In this document: one piece after another, positions 1 through 11,930 of the stretch
How positions within the stretch are numbered: the first letter of the stretch is position 1
Layout: every line of letters starts with the position of its first letter
The notes under the pieces: model-generated
What the model was told of the DNA's origin: nothing
Database searches by the model: none
What the model saw: the letters and a program-made list of their open reading frames with translations, nothing else
Translations under genes and position numbers: made by a program
Assembly (NCBI RefSeq): GCF_040939455.1
Contig: NC_134118.1
Coordinates: forward strand, 78,330,680-78,394,679
Length of the DNA: 64,000 nt
Reading direction: 5' to 3'
From: Microcebus murinus
Lineage: Eukaryota; Chordata; Mammalia; Primates; Cheirogaleidae

Positions 1-1804
1 TGGATGATTGGACACAGCCAGATCCGCACTGCGCGCTGCCTGCCCGTCTCCCGTGGGCGAGTGGACACCGCCAGATCCGCACTGCGCCCTGCCTGCCCGT
101 CTGTCGTCGGCTAGTGGACACAGCCAGATCCACACTGCGCCCTGCCTGCCCGTCTCCCGTCAGTGAGTGTACACAGCCAGATCCGCACTGCGCCCTGCCT
201 GCCCGTCTCCCGAAGATGAGTGGACACAGCCAGATCCGCACTGCGCCTTGCCTGACCGAATGCTGTGGGTGAGTGGACTCAGCCAGATCCACACTGCGCC
301 CTGCCTGCCCGTCTCCCGTCAGTGAGTGGACACAGCCAGATCCGCACTGCGCCCTGCCTGCCCGTCTCCCGTGGATGATTGGACACAGCCAGATCCGCAC
401 TGCGCGCTGCCTGCCCGTCTCCCGTGGGCGAGTGGACACCGCCAGATCCGCACTGAGCCCTGCCTGCCCTTCTGTCGTCGGCGAGTGGACACAGCCAGAT
501 CCACACTGTGCCCTGCCTGCCCGTCTCCCGTCAGTGAGTGTACACAGCCAGATCCGCACTGCGCCCTGCCTGCCCGTCTCCCGTGGATGAGTGGACACAG
601 CCAGATCCGCACTGCGCGCTGCCTGCCCGTCTCCCGTGGGCGAGTGGACACCGCCAGATCCGCACTGCGCCCTGCCTGACCGTCTGCCGTCGGTCAGTGG
701 ACACAGCCAGATCCACACTGCGCCCTGCCTGTCCGTCTCCCGTTGGCGAGTGGACACAGCCAGATCCGCACTGCGCCCTGCCTGACCGTCTGCCATGGGT
801 GAGTTGACACAGCCAGATCCGCACTGCGCCCTGCCTGACCGCCTGCCGTGGATGAGTGGACACAGACAGATCCGCACTGCGCCCTGCCTGCCCGTCTCCC
901 GTGGGCGAGTGGACACAGCGAGATCCGCACTGCGCCCTGCCTGCCCTTCTGCCGTGGGTGAGTGGACACAGCCAGATCCGCACTGCGCCCTGCCTGCCCT
1001 TCTGCCATGGGTGAGTGGACACAGCCAGATCCGCACTGCGCCCTGCCTGCCAGTCTCCCGTCAGTGAGTGGACACAGCCAGATCCACACTGCGCCCTGCC
1101 TGCCCGTCTCCGTGTGTGAGTGGACACAGCCAGATCCGCACTGCGCCCTGCCTGCCCGTCTCCCGTGGGTGAGTGGACACAGCCACATCCGCACTGCGCC
1201 CTGCCTGCCCGTCTCCAGTGGGTGAGTGGACACAGCCAGATCTGCACTGCGCCCTGCCTGCCCGTCTGTCGTGGGCGAGTGGACACAGCCAGATCTGCAC
1301 TGCGCACTGCCTGACCGTCTGCCGTGGGTGAGTGGACACAGCCAGATCCACACTGCGCCCTGCCTGACCCTCTGCCATGGGCGAGTGGACACAGCCAGAT
1401 CCGCACTGCGCCCTGCCTGACCGTCTCCCGTCAGTGAGTGGACACAGCCAGATCCGCACTGCGCCCTGCCTGCCCGTCTGCCGTGAGTGAGTGGACACAG
1501 CCAGATCCGCACTGCGCCCTGCCTGACCGTCTGCCGTGGGTGAGTGGACACAGCCAGATCCACACTGCGCCCTGCCTGCCCCTCTGCCGTGGGCGAGTGG
1601 ACACAGCCAGATCCGCACTGCGCCCTGCCTGACCGTCTACCGTGGGTGAGTGGACACAGCCAGATCCGCACTGCGCCCTGCCTGCCCTTCTGCCGTGGGT
1701 GAGTGGACACAGCCAGATCCGCACTGCGCCCTGCCTGACCGCCTGTCGTGGGTGAGTGGTCACAGCCAGATCCGTACTGCGCCCTGCCTGCCCGTCTGCC
1801 GTGG

Positions 1805-1857
1805 GTCAGTGGACATAACCAGATCCACACAGCACCGTCTCTGCCCATCTCCCGTAG
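1805..1857 (+). repeat. Landmark monomer family 1 (ACATAACC / GCACCGTCTCTG type)
   Basis: The most divergent recurring monomer. It begins GTCAGTGGACATAACC, continues with CCACACAGCACC and has GTCTCTGCCCATC in its last third. Related copies begin at 1805, 4771, 6255, 8586, 13511, 14889, 16373, 18175, 20454, 23369, 24111, 25913, 32378 and 34709. Those at 23369, 32378 and 34709 have GTAAGTGG and ACATAGCC instead. None occurs after 35 kb. Spacings are whole monomers within a few base pairs, making this a convenient ruler for the HORs. Confidence 0.93.
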
Positions 1858-3130
1858 GTGAGTGGACACAGCCGAATCCGCACTGCGCCCTGCCTGCCTG
1901 TCTCCCGTGGCTGAGTGGACACAGCCACATCGGCACTGCGCCCTGCCTGACCGTCTGCCGTGGGTGAGTGGACACAGCCAGATCCACACTTCGCCCTGCC
2001 TGCCCGTCTCCCGTGGGTGAGTGGACACAGCCAGATCCGCACTGCGCCTTGCCTGCCCGTCTCCTGTCAGTGAGTGGACACAGCCAGATCCACACTGCGC
2101 CCTGCCTGCTCGTCTCCCGTGGGCGAGTGGACACAGCCAGATCCGCACTGCGCCCTGCCTGCCCGTCTCCCGTGGGCGAGTGGACACAGCCAGATCGGCA
2201 CTGCGCCCTGCCTGCCCGTCTGCCGTGGGCGAGTGGACACAGCCAGATCCGCACTGCGCCCTGCTTGCCCGTCTCCCGTCAGTGAGTGGACACAGCCAGA
2301 TCCGCACTGCGCCCTGCCTGCCCGTCTGCCGTGGGCGAGTGGACACAGCCAGATCCGCACTGCGCCCTGCCTGACCGTCTGCCGTGCGTGAGTGGACACA
2401 GCCAGATCCACACTGCGCCCTGCCTGCCCCTCTGCCGTGGGCGAGTGGACACAGCCAGATCCGCACTGCTCCCCGCCTGCCCGTCTGCCGTGGGTGAGTG
2501 GACACAGCCAGATCCGCACTGCGCCCCGCCTGCCCGTCTGCCGTGGGTGAGTGGGCACAGCCAGATCCGCACTGCGCCCCGCCTGCCCGTCTCCCGTGGA
2601 TGAGTGGACACAGCCAGATCCGCACTGCGCCTTGCCTGCCCGTCTCCCGTCAGTGAGTGGACACAGCCAGATCCACACTGCGCCCTGCCTGCCCGTCTCC
2701 CGTGGGCGAGTGGACACAGCCAGATCCGCACTGCGCCCTGCCTGCCCGTCTGCCGTGGGCGAGTGGACACAGCCAGATCCGCACTGTGCCCTGCCTGACC
2801 GTCTGCCGTGGGTGAGTGGACACAGCCAGATCCACACTGCGCCCTGCCTGCCCGTCTGCCGTGGGCGAGTGGACACAGCCAGATCAGCACTGCGCCCTGC
2901 CTGCCCTTCTGCCGTGGGTGAGTGGACACAGCCAGATCCGCACTGCGCCCTGCCTGCCCGTCTCTCGTGGGTGAGTGGACACAGCAAGATCCGCACTGCG
3001 CCCTGCCTGCCCGTCTCCCGTGGGCGAGTGGACACAGACACATCCGCACTGCGCCCTGCCTGACCATCTCCCGTGGGTGAGTGGACACAGCCAGATCCAC
3101 ACTGCGCCCTGCCTGCCCCTCTGCCGTGGG

Positions 3131-3448
3131 CGAGTGGACACAGCCAGATCCGCACTGCGCACTGCCTGACCGTCTGCCGTGGGTGAGTGGACACAGCCAG
3201 ATCCGCACTGTGCCCTGCCTGCCCTTCTGCCGTGAGTGAGTGGACACAGCCAGATCCACACTGCGCTCTGCCTGACCGTCTGCCGTGGGTGAGTGGACAC
3301 AGCCAGATCCACACTGCGCCCTGCCTGCCCGCCTGCCGTGGGTGAGTGGACACAGCCAGATCCGCACTGCGCCCTGCCTGCCCGTCTGCCGTGGGTGAGT
3401 GGACACAGCCAGATCCGCACTGCCCCCTGCCTGACCATCTCCCGTGGG
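3131..3448 (+). repeat. Six-monomer block (318 bp) present in HOR-A copy 1, absent from copy 2
   Basis: Copy 2 runs from its equivalent of 3130 directly to its equivalent of 3449, so exactly six 53-bp units are missing there, or were gained here. The block includes an unusual monomer with GCGCTCTGCC near 3263. A related GCGCTCTGCC monomer occurs near 10888, just past the end of copy 2. The break keeps the 53-bp register, as expected for unequal exchange or slippage between aligned monomers. Confidence 0.88.
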
Positions 3449-6400
3449 TGAGTGGACACAGCCAGATCCGCACTGCGCCTTCCCTGCCCGTCTCACGTGG
3501 GTGAGTGGACACAGCCAGATCAGCACTGTGCCCTACCTGCCCGTCTCCCGTGGGTGAGTGGACACAGCCAGATCCGCACTGCACCCTGCCTGACCGTCCT
3601 TCGTGGGTGAGTGGACACCGCCAGATCCGCACTGCGCCCTGCCTGCCCGTTTCCCGTGGGTGAGTGGACACAGCCAGATCCGCACTGCGCCCTGCCTGCC
3701 CGTCTCCCGTCAGTGAGTGGACACAGCGAGATCCGCATTGCGCCCTGCCTGCCCGTCTCCCGTCAGTGAGTGGACACAGCCAGATCCGCACTGCGCCCTG
3801 CCTGACCGTCTGCCGTGGGTGAGTGGACACAGCCAGATCCACACTGCGCCCTGCCTGCCCCTCTGCCGTGGGCGAGTAGACACAGCCAGATCCGCACTGC
3901 GCCCTGCCTGACCGTCTGCCGTGGGTGAGTGGACACAGCCAGATCCGCACTGCGCCCTGCCTGCCCGTCTCCCGTGGGCGATGGACACAGCCAGATCCGC
4001 ACTGCGCCCTGCCTGCCCGTCTCCAGTGGGCGATGGACACAGCCAGGTCTGCACTGCACCCTGCCTGCCCATCAGCCGTGGGCGAGTGGACACAGCCAGA
4101 TCCGCACTGCGCCCTGCCTGACCGTCTGCCGTGGGTGAGTGGACACAGCCAGATCCGCACTGCGCCCTGCCTGCCCGTCTCCCGTGGGTGAGTGGACACA
4201 GCCAGATCCGCACTGCGCACTGCCTGCCCGTCTCCCGTTGGCGAGTGGACACAGCCAGATCCGCACTGCGCCCTGCCTGCACGTCTGTCGTGGGCGAGTG
4301 GACACAGCCAGATCCGCACTGCGCACTGCCTGACCGTCTGCCGTGGGTGAGTGGACACAGCCAGATCCACACTGCGCCCTGCCTGCCCCTCTGCCGTGGG
4401 CGAGTGGACACAGCCAGATCCGCACTGCGCACTGCCTGACCGTCTGCCGTGGGTGAGTGGACACAGCCAGATCCGCACTGTGCCCTGCCTGCCCTTCTGC
4501 CGTGAGTGAGTGGACACAGCCAGATCCGCACTGCGCCCTGCCTGCCCGTCTCCCGTGGGTGAGTGGACACAGCCAGATCCGCACTGTGCCCTGCCTGCCC
4601 GTCTGCCGTGAGTGAGTGGACACAGCCAGATCCGCACTGCGCCCTGCCTGACCGTCTGCCGTGGGTGAGTGGACACAGCCAGATCCGCACTGTGCCCTGC
4701 CTGACCGCCTGTCGTGGGTGAGTGATCACAGCCAGATCCGTACTGCGCCCTGCCTGACCGTCTGCCGTGGGTCAGTGGATATAACCAGATCCACACAGCA
4801 CCGTCTCTGCCCATCTCCCGTGGGTGAGTGGACACAGCTGAATCCGCACTGCGCCCTGCCTGCCTGTCTCCCGTGGCTGAGTGGACACAGCCACATCGGC
4901 ACTGCGCCCTGCCTGACCGTCTGCCGTGGGTGAGTGGACACAGCCAGATCCACACTGCGCCCTGCCTGCCCGTCTCCCGTGGGTGAGTGGACACAGCCAG
5001 ATCCGCACTGCGCCCTGCCTGCCCGTCTCCCGTCAGTGAGTGGACACAGCCAGATCCACACTGCGACCTGCCTGCCCGTCTCCCGTGGGCGAGTGGACAC
5101 AGCCAGATCCGCACTGCGCCCCGCCTGCCCGTCTCCCGTGGGCGAGTGGACACAGCCAGATCCGCACTGTGCCCTGCCTCCCCTTCTGCCGTGGGTGAGT
5201 GGACACAGCCAGATCCGCACTGCGCCCTGCCTGCCCGTCTCCCGTCAGTGAGTGGACACAGCCAGATCCACACTGCGCCCTGCCTGCCCGTCTCCCGTGG
5301 GTGAGTGGACACAGCCAGATCCGCACTGCGCCTTGCCTGCCCGTCTCACGTGGGTGAGTGGACACAGCCAGATCCGCACTGCGCCCTACCTGTTCGTCTC
5401 CCGTGGGTGAGTGGACACAGCCAGATCCGCACTGCACCCTGGCTGACCGTCCTTCGTGGGTGAGTGGACACCGCCAGATCCGCTCTGCGCCCTGCCTGCC
5501 CGTCTCCCGTGGGTGAGTGGACACAGCCAGATCCGCACTGTGCCCTGCCTGCCCGTCTCCCGTCAGTGAGTGGACACAGCAATATCCGCACTGCGCCCTG
5601 CCTGCCCGTCTCCCGTGGGCGAGTGGACACCGCCAGATCCGCACTGCGCCCTGCCTGCCCGTCTGTCGTGGGCGAGTGGACACAGCTAGATCCTCACTGC
5701 GCCCTGCATGACCGTCTGCCGTCGGTGACTGGACACAGCCAGATCCACACTGCGCCCTGCCTGCCCGTCTGCCGTGGGTGAGTGGACACAGCCAGATCCG
5801 CACTGCGCGCTGCCTGCCCGTCTCCGTTTGGCGAGTGGACACAGCCAGATCCGCACTGCGCCCTGCCTGCCCGTCTGTCGTGGGCGAGTGGACACAGCCA
5901 GATCCGCACTGCGCCCTGCCTGACCGTCTGCCGTCCGTGAGTAGACACAGCCAGATCCACACTGCGCCCTGCCTGCCCGTCTGCCGTGGGTGAGTGGACA
6001 CAGCCCGATCCGCACTGCGCCCTTCCTGACCGTCTGCCGTGGGTGAGTGGACACAGCCAGATCCGCACTGCGCCCTGCCTGCCCGTCTGCCTTGGGCGAG
6101 TGGACACAGCCAGATCCGCACTGCGCCCTGCCTGACCGTCTGCTGTGGGTGTGTGGACACAGCCAGATCCACACTGCGCCCTGCCTGCCCCTCTGCCGTG
6201 GGCGAGTGGACACAGCCAGACCCGCACTGCGCCCTGCCTGCCCGTCTGCCGTGGGTCAGAGGACATAACCAGATCCACACAGCACCGTCTCTGCCCATCT
6301 CCCGTGGGTGAGTGGACACAGCCGGATCCGCACTGCGCCCCGCCTGCCCGTCTCCCGTGGGTGAGTGGACACAGCCAGATCCGCACTGCGCCCTGCCTGC

Positions 6401-6781
6401 CCTTCTGCCGTGGGTGAGTGGACACAGCCAGATCCGCACTGCGCCCTGCCTGACCGTCTGCCGTGGGTGAGTGGACACAGCCAGATCCACACTGCGCCCT
6501 GCCTGCCCGTCTGCCGTGGGCGAGTGGACACAGCGAGATCCGCACTGCGCCCTGCCTGACCGTCTGCCGTGGGTGAGTGGACACAGCCAGATCCACACTG
6601 CGCCCTGCCTGCCCCTCTGCCGTGGGCGAGTGGACACAGCCAGATCCGCACTGCGCCCTGCCTGACCGAATGCTGTGGGTGAGTGGACTCAGCCAGATCC
6701 ACACTGCGCCCTGCCTGCCCGTCTCCCGTCAGTGAGTGGACACAGCCAGATCCGCACTGCGCCCTGCCTGCCCGTCTCCCG

Positions 6782-9700
6782 TGGATGATTGGACACAGCC
6801 AGATCCGCACTGCGCGCTGCCTGCCCGTCTCCCGTGGGCGAGTGGACACCGCCAGATCCGCACTGCGCCCTGCCTGCCCGTCTGTCGTCGGCTAGTGGAC
6901 ACAGCCAGATCCACACTGCGCCCTGCCTGCCCGTCTCCCGTCAGTGAGTGTACACAGCCAGATCCGCACTGCGCCCTGCCTGCCCGTCTCCCGAAGATGA
7001 GTGGACACAGCCAGATCCGCACTGCGCCTTGCCTGACCGAATGCTGTGGGTGAGTGGACTCAGCCAGATCCACACTGCGCCCTGCCTGCCCGTCTCCCGT
7101 CAGTGAGTGGACACAGCCAGATCCGCACTGCGCCCTGCCTGCCCGTCTCCCGTGGATGATTGGACACAGCCAGATCCGCACTGCGCGCTGCCTGCCCGTC
7201 TCCCGTGGGCGAGTGGACACCGCCAGATCCGCACTGAGCCCTGCCTGCCCTTCTGTCGTCGGCGAGTGGACACAGCCAGATCCACACTGTGCCCTGCCTG
7301 CCCGTCTCCCGTCAGTGAGTGTACACAGCCAGATCCGCACTGCGCCCTGCCTGCCCGTCTCCCGTGGATGAGTGGACACAGCCAGATCCGCACTGCGCGC
7401 TGCCTGCCCGTCTCCCGTGGGCGAGTGGACACCGCCAGATCCGCACTGCGCCCTGCCTGACCGTCTGCCGTCGGTCAGTGGACACAGCCAGATCCACACT
7501 GCGCCCTGCCTGTCCGTCTCCCGTTGGCGAGTGGACACAGCCAGATCCGCACTGCGCCCTGCCTGACCGTCTGCCATGGGTGAGTTGACACAGCCAGATC
7601 CGCACTGCGCCCTGCCTGACCGCCTGCCGTGGATGAGTGGACACAGCCAGATCCGCACTGCGCCCTGCCTGCCCGTCTCCCGTGGGCGAGTGGACACAGC
7701 GAGATCCGCACTGCGCCCTGCCTGCCCTTCTGCCGTGGGTGAGTGGACACAGCCAGATCCGCACTGCGCCCTGCCTGCCCTTCTGCCATGGGTGAGTGGA
7801 CACAGCCAGATCCGCACTGCGCCCTGCCTGCCAGTCTCCCGTCAGTGAGTGGACACAGCCAGATCCACACTGCGCCCTGCCTGCCCGTCTCCGTGTGTGA
7901 GTGGACACAGCCAGATCCGCACTGCGCCCTGCCTGCCCGTCTCCCGTGGGTGAGTGGACACAGCCACATCCGCACTGCGCCCTGCCTGCCCGTCTCCAGT
8001 GGGTGAGTGGACACAGCCAGATCTGCACTGCGCCCTGCCTGCCCGTCTGTCGTGGGCGAGTGGACACAGCCAGATCTGCACTGCGCACTGCCTGACCGTC
8101 TGCCGTGGGTGAGTGGACACAGCCAGATCCACACTGCGCCCTGCCTGACCCTCTGCCGTGGGCGAGTGGACACAGCCAGATCCGCACTGCGCCCTGCCTG
8201 ACCGTCTCCCGTCAGTGAGTGGACACAGCCAGATCCGCACTGCGCCCTGCCTGCCCGTCTGCCGTGAGTGAGTGGACACAGCCAGATCCGCACTGCGCCC
8301 TGCCTGACCGTCTGCCGTGGGTGAGTGGACACAGCCAGATCCACACTGCGCCCTGCCTGCCCCTCTGCCGTGGGCGAGTGGACACAGCCAGATCCGCACT
8401 GCGCCCTGCCTGACCGTCTACCGTGGGTGAGTGGACACAGCCAGATCCGCACTGCGCCCTGCCTGCCCTTCTGCCGTGGGTGAGTGGACACAGCCAGATC
8501 CGCACTGCGCCCTGCCTGACCGCCTGTCGTGGGTGAGTGGTCACAGCCAGATCCGTACTGCGCCCTGCCTGCCCGTCTGCCGTGGGTCAGTGGACATAAC
8601 CAGATCCACACAGCACCGTCTCTGCCCATCTCCCGTAGGTGAGTGGACACAGCCGAATCCGCACTGCGCCCTGCCTGCCTGTCTCCCGTGGCTGAGTGGA
8701 CACAGCCACATCGGCACTGCGCCCTGCCTGACCGTCTGCCGTGGGTGAGTGGACACAGCCAGATCCACACTTCGCCCTGCCTGCCCGTCTCCCGTGGGTG
8801 AGTGGACACAGCCAGATCCGCACTGCGCCTTGCCTGCCCGTCTCCTGTCAGTGAGTGGACACAGCCAGATCCACACTGCGCCCTGCCTGCTCGTCTCCCG
8901 TGGGCGAGTGGACACAGCCAGATCCGCACTGCGCCCTGCCTGCCCGTCTCCCGTGGGCGAGTGGACACAGCCAGATCGGCACTGCGCCCTGCCTGCCCGT
9001 CTGCCGTGGGCGAGTGGACACAGCCAGATCCGCACTGCGCCCTGCTTGCCCGTCTCCCGTCAGTGAGTGGACACAGCCAGATCCGCACTGCGCCCTGCCT
9101 GCCCGTCTGCCGTGGGCGAGTGGACACAGCCAGATCCGCACTGCGCCCTGCCTGACCGTCTGCCGTGCGTGAGTGGACACAGCCAGATCCACACTGCGCC
9201 CTGCCTGCCCCTCTGCCGTGGGCGAGTGGACACAGCCAGATCCGCACTGCTCCCCGCCTGCCCGTCTGCCGTGGGTGAGTGGACACAGCCAGATCCGCAC
9301 TGCGCCCCGCCTGCCCGTCTGCCGTGGGTGAGTGGGCACAGCCAGATCCGCACTGCGCCCCGCCTGCCCGTCTCCCGTGGATGAGTGGACACAGCCAGAT
9401 CCGCACTGCGCCTTGCCTGCCCGTCTCCCGTCAGTGAGTGGACACAGCCAGATCCACACTGCGCCCTGCCTGCCCGTCTCCCGTGGGCGAGTGGACACAG
9501 CCAGATCCGCACTGCGCCCTGCCTGCCCGTCTGCCGTGGGCGAGTGGACACAGCCAGATCCGCACTGTGCCCTGCCTGACCGTCTGCCGTGGGTGAGTGG
9601 ACACAGCCAGATCCACACTGCGCCCTGCCTGCCCGTCTGCCGTGGGCGAGTGGACACAGCCAGATCAGCACTGCGCCCTGCCTGCCCTTCTGCCGTGGGT

Positions 9701-10849
9701 GAGTGGACACAGCCAGATCCGCACTGCGCCCTGCCTGCCCGTCTCTCGTGGGTGAGTGGACACAGCAAGATCCGCACTGCGCCCTGCCTGCCCGTCTCCC
9801 GTGGGCGAGTGGACACAGACACATCCGCACTGCGCCCTGCCTGACCATCTCCCGTGGGTGAGTGGACACAGCCAGATCCACACTGCGCCCTGCCTGCCCC
9901 TCTGCCGTGGGTGAGTGGACACAGCCAGATCCGCACTGCGCCTTCCCTGCCCGTCTCACGTGGGTGAGTGGACACAGCCAGATCAGCACTGTGCCCTACC
10001 TGCCCGTCTCCCGTGGGTGAGTGGACACAGCCAGATCCGCACTGCACCCTGCCTGACCGTCCTTCGTGGGTGAGTGGACACCGCCAGATCCGCACTGCGC
10101 CCTGCCTGCCCGTTTCCCGTGGGTGAGTGGACACAGCCAGATCCGCACTGCGCCCTGCCTGCCCGTCTCCCGTCAGTGAGTGGACACAGCGAGATCCGCA
10201 TTGCGCCCTGCCTGCCCGTCTCCCGTCAGTGAGTGGACACAGCCAGATCCGCACTGCGCCCTGCCTGACCGTCTGCCGTGGGTGAGTGGACACAGCCAGA
10301 TCCACACTGCGCCCTGCCTGCCCCTCTGCCGTGGGCGAGTAGACACAGCCAGATCCGCACTGCGCCCTGCCTGACCGTCTGCCGTGGGTGAGTGGACACA
10401 GCCAGATCCGCACTGCGCCCTGCCTGCCCGTCTCCCGTGGGCGAGTGGACACAGCCAGATCCGCACTGCGCCCTGCCTGCCCGTCTCCAGTGGGCGATGG
10501 ACACAGCCAGGTCTGCACTGCACCCTGCCTGCCCATCAGCCGTGGGCGAGTGGACACAGCCAGATCCGCACTGCGCCCTGCCTGACCGTCTGCCGTGGGT
10601 GAGTGGACACAGCCAGATCCGCACTGCGCCCTGCCTGCCCGTCTCCCGTGGGTGAGTGGACACAGCCAGATCCGCACTGCGCACTGCCTGCCCGTCTCCC
10701 GTTGGCGAGTGGACACAGCCAGATCCGCACTGCGCCCTGCCTGCACGTCTGTCGTGGGCGAGTGGACACAGCCAGATCCGCACTGCGCACTGCCTGACCG
10801 TCTGCCGTGGGTGAGTGGACACAGCCAGATCCACACTGCGCCCTGCCTG
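6782..10849 (+). repeat. HOR-A, copy 2 (truncated)
   Basis: This segment repeats 1-4385 almost exactly, minus the six-monomer block. Its landmark ACATAACC-type monomer at 8586 is the counterpart of 1805. Homology with copy 1 stops at 10849/4385, in the middle of a monomer, where copy 1 continues with CCCCTCTGCC and copy 2 with ACCGCCTGCC. Copy 2 also shares 8201-9879 with copy 3 (17896-19468) after whole-monomer deletions. Confidence 0.92.
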
Positions 10850-11181
10850 ACCGCCTGCCGTGGGTGAGTGGACACAACCAGATCCGCACTGCGCTCTGCC
10901 TGACCGTCTGCCGTGGGTGAGTGGACACAGCCAGATCCACACTGCGCCCTTCCTGCCCGTCTGCCGTGGGCGAGTGGACACAGCCAGATCCGCACTACGC
11001 CCTGCCTGACCGTCTGCCGTGGGTGAGTGGACACAGCCAGATCCGCACTGCGCCCTGCCTGACCGCCTGCCGTGGGTGAGTGGACACAGGAGATCCGCAC
11101 TGCGCCCTGCCTGCCCGTCTGCCGTGGGTGAGTGGACACAGCCAGATCTGCACTGCCCCCTGCCTGACCGTCTCCCGTGGG

Positions 11182-11930
11182 TGAGTGGACACAGCCAGAT
11201 CCGCACTGCGCCTTCCCTGCCCGTCTCACGTGGGTGAGTGGACACAGCCAGATCAGCACTGTGCCCTACCTGCCCGTCTCCCGTGGGTGAGTGGACACAG
11301 CCAGATCCGCACTGCACCCTGCCTGACCGTCCTTCGTGGGTGAGTGGACACCGCCAGATCCGCACTGCGCCCTGCCTGCCCGTTTCCCGTGGGTGAGTGG
11401 ACACAGCCAGATCCGCACTGCGCCCTGCCTGCCCGTCTCCCGTCAGTGAGTGGACACAGCCAGATCCGCATTGCGCCCTGCCTGCCCGTCTCCCGTCAGT
11501 GAGTGGACACAGCCAGATCCGCACTGCGCCCTGCCTGACCGTCTGCCGTGGGTGAGTGGACACAGCCAGATCCACCAGGCGCCCTGCCTGCCCCTCTGCC
11601 GTGGGCGAGTAGACACAGCCAGATCCGCACTGCGCCCTGCCTGACCGTCTGCCGTGGGTGAGTGGACACAGCCAGATCCGCACTGCGCCCTGCCTGCCCG
11701 TCCCCGTGGGTGACTGGACACAGCCAGATCCGCACTGCGCCCTGCCTGCCCGTCTCCAGTGGGCGAGTGGACACAGCCAGGTCTGCACTGCGCCCTGCCT
11801 GCCCATCAGCCGTGGGCGAGTGGACACAGCCAGATCCGCACTGCGCCCTGCCGGACCGTCTGCCGTGGGTGAGTGGACACAGCCAAATCCGCACTGCGCC
11901 CTGCCTGCCCGTCTCCCGTGGGTGAGTGGA
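11182..11930 (+). repeat. Local duplicate of 9912-10660 (offset about 1,270 bp)
   Basis: The order of monomer variants matches 9912-10660, including a CTTCCCTGCCCGTCTCACG monomer, a GACCGTCCTTCG monomer and a rare CCCATCAGCCG monomer (near 4070, 10533 and 11803). It has private changes: a CCACCAGGCG rearrangement near 11571, and a 1-bp-short CCCGTCCCCGTGGG stretch near 11699 followed by GTGACTGG. It is an older or faster-diverging duplicate than the HOR-A copies. Confidence 0.85.
11567..11586 (+). repeat. Private CCACCAGGCG rearrangement in one monomer
   Basis: Where other monomers read CCACACTGCGCCC, this one reads CCACCAGGCGCCC. Several adjacent bases differ without a change in length. I saw it nowhere else in the window, which suggests either a single complex mutation or a local base-calling error. 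Confidence 0.75.

Larger units (their letters stand above)
1..6781 (+). repeat. HOR-A, copy 1 (6,781 bp, about 128 monomers)
   Basis: Position 1 matches position 6782 and the match continues at a constant offset of 6,781 bp (128 monomers minus 3 bp of small indels) to 3130. There copy 2 lacks six monomers (3131-3448). The match resumes at 3449 with offset 6,463, then 6,464 after a 1-bp difference near 3979, and ends at 4385. The rest of this copy, from 4344, is repeated 10,118 bp downstream from 14462. Substitutions between copies are rare; two that I noted are at 865 and 1377. By contrast, adjacent monomers inside the copy differ at several sites each. Landmark monomers with an ACATAACC core lie at 1805, 4771 and 6255. 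Confidence 0.93.

Noticed and set aside
1805..1857. The divergent ACATAACC monomer as an inserted element or tRNA-like sequence
   Set aside because: It is still one monomer length, keeps the flanking register and aligns to the consensus along its length, so it is a diverged repeat unit.
2067..5312. Long reverse-strand open frame (1,081 codons), and similar ones such as 50635-52839 and 58149-60362, as protein-coding genes
   Set aside because: They start at GTG and have no start context or flanking gene signals. They are open only because the reverse complement of the monomer lacks stops in all phases, and they drift through all three phases of the repeat. The same monomer is also largely open in other overlapping frames, and 1-bp indels occur freely. 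This is a compositional artefact unless transcription and translation are shown.
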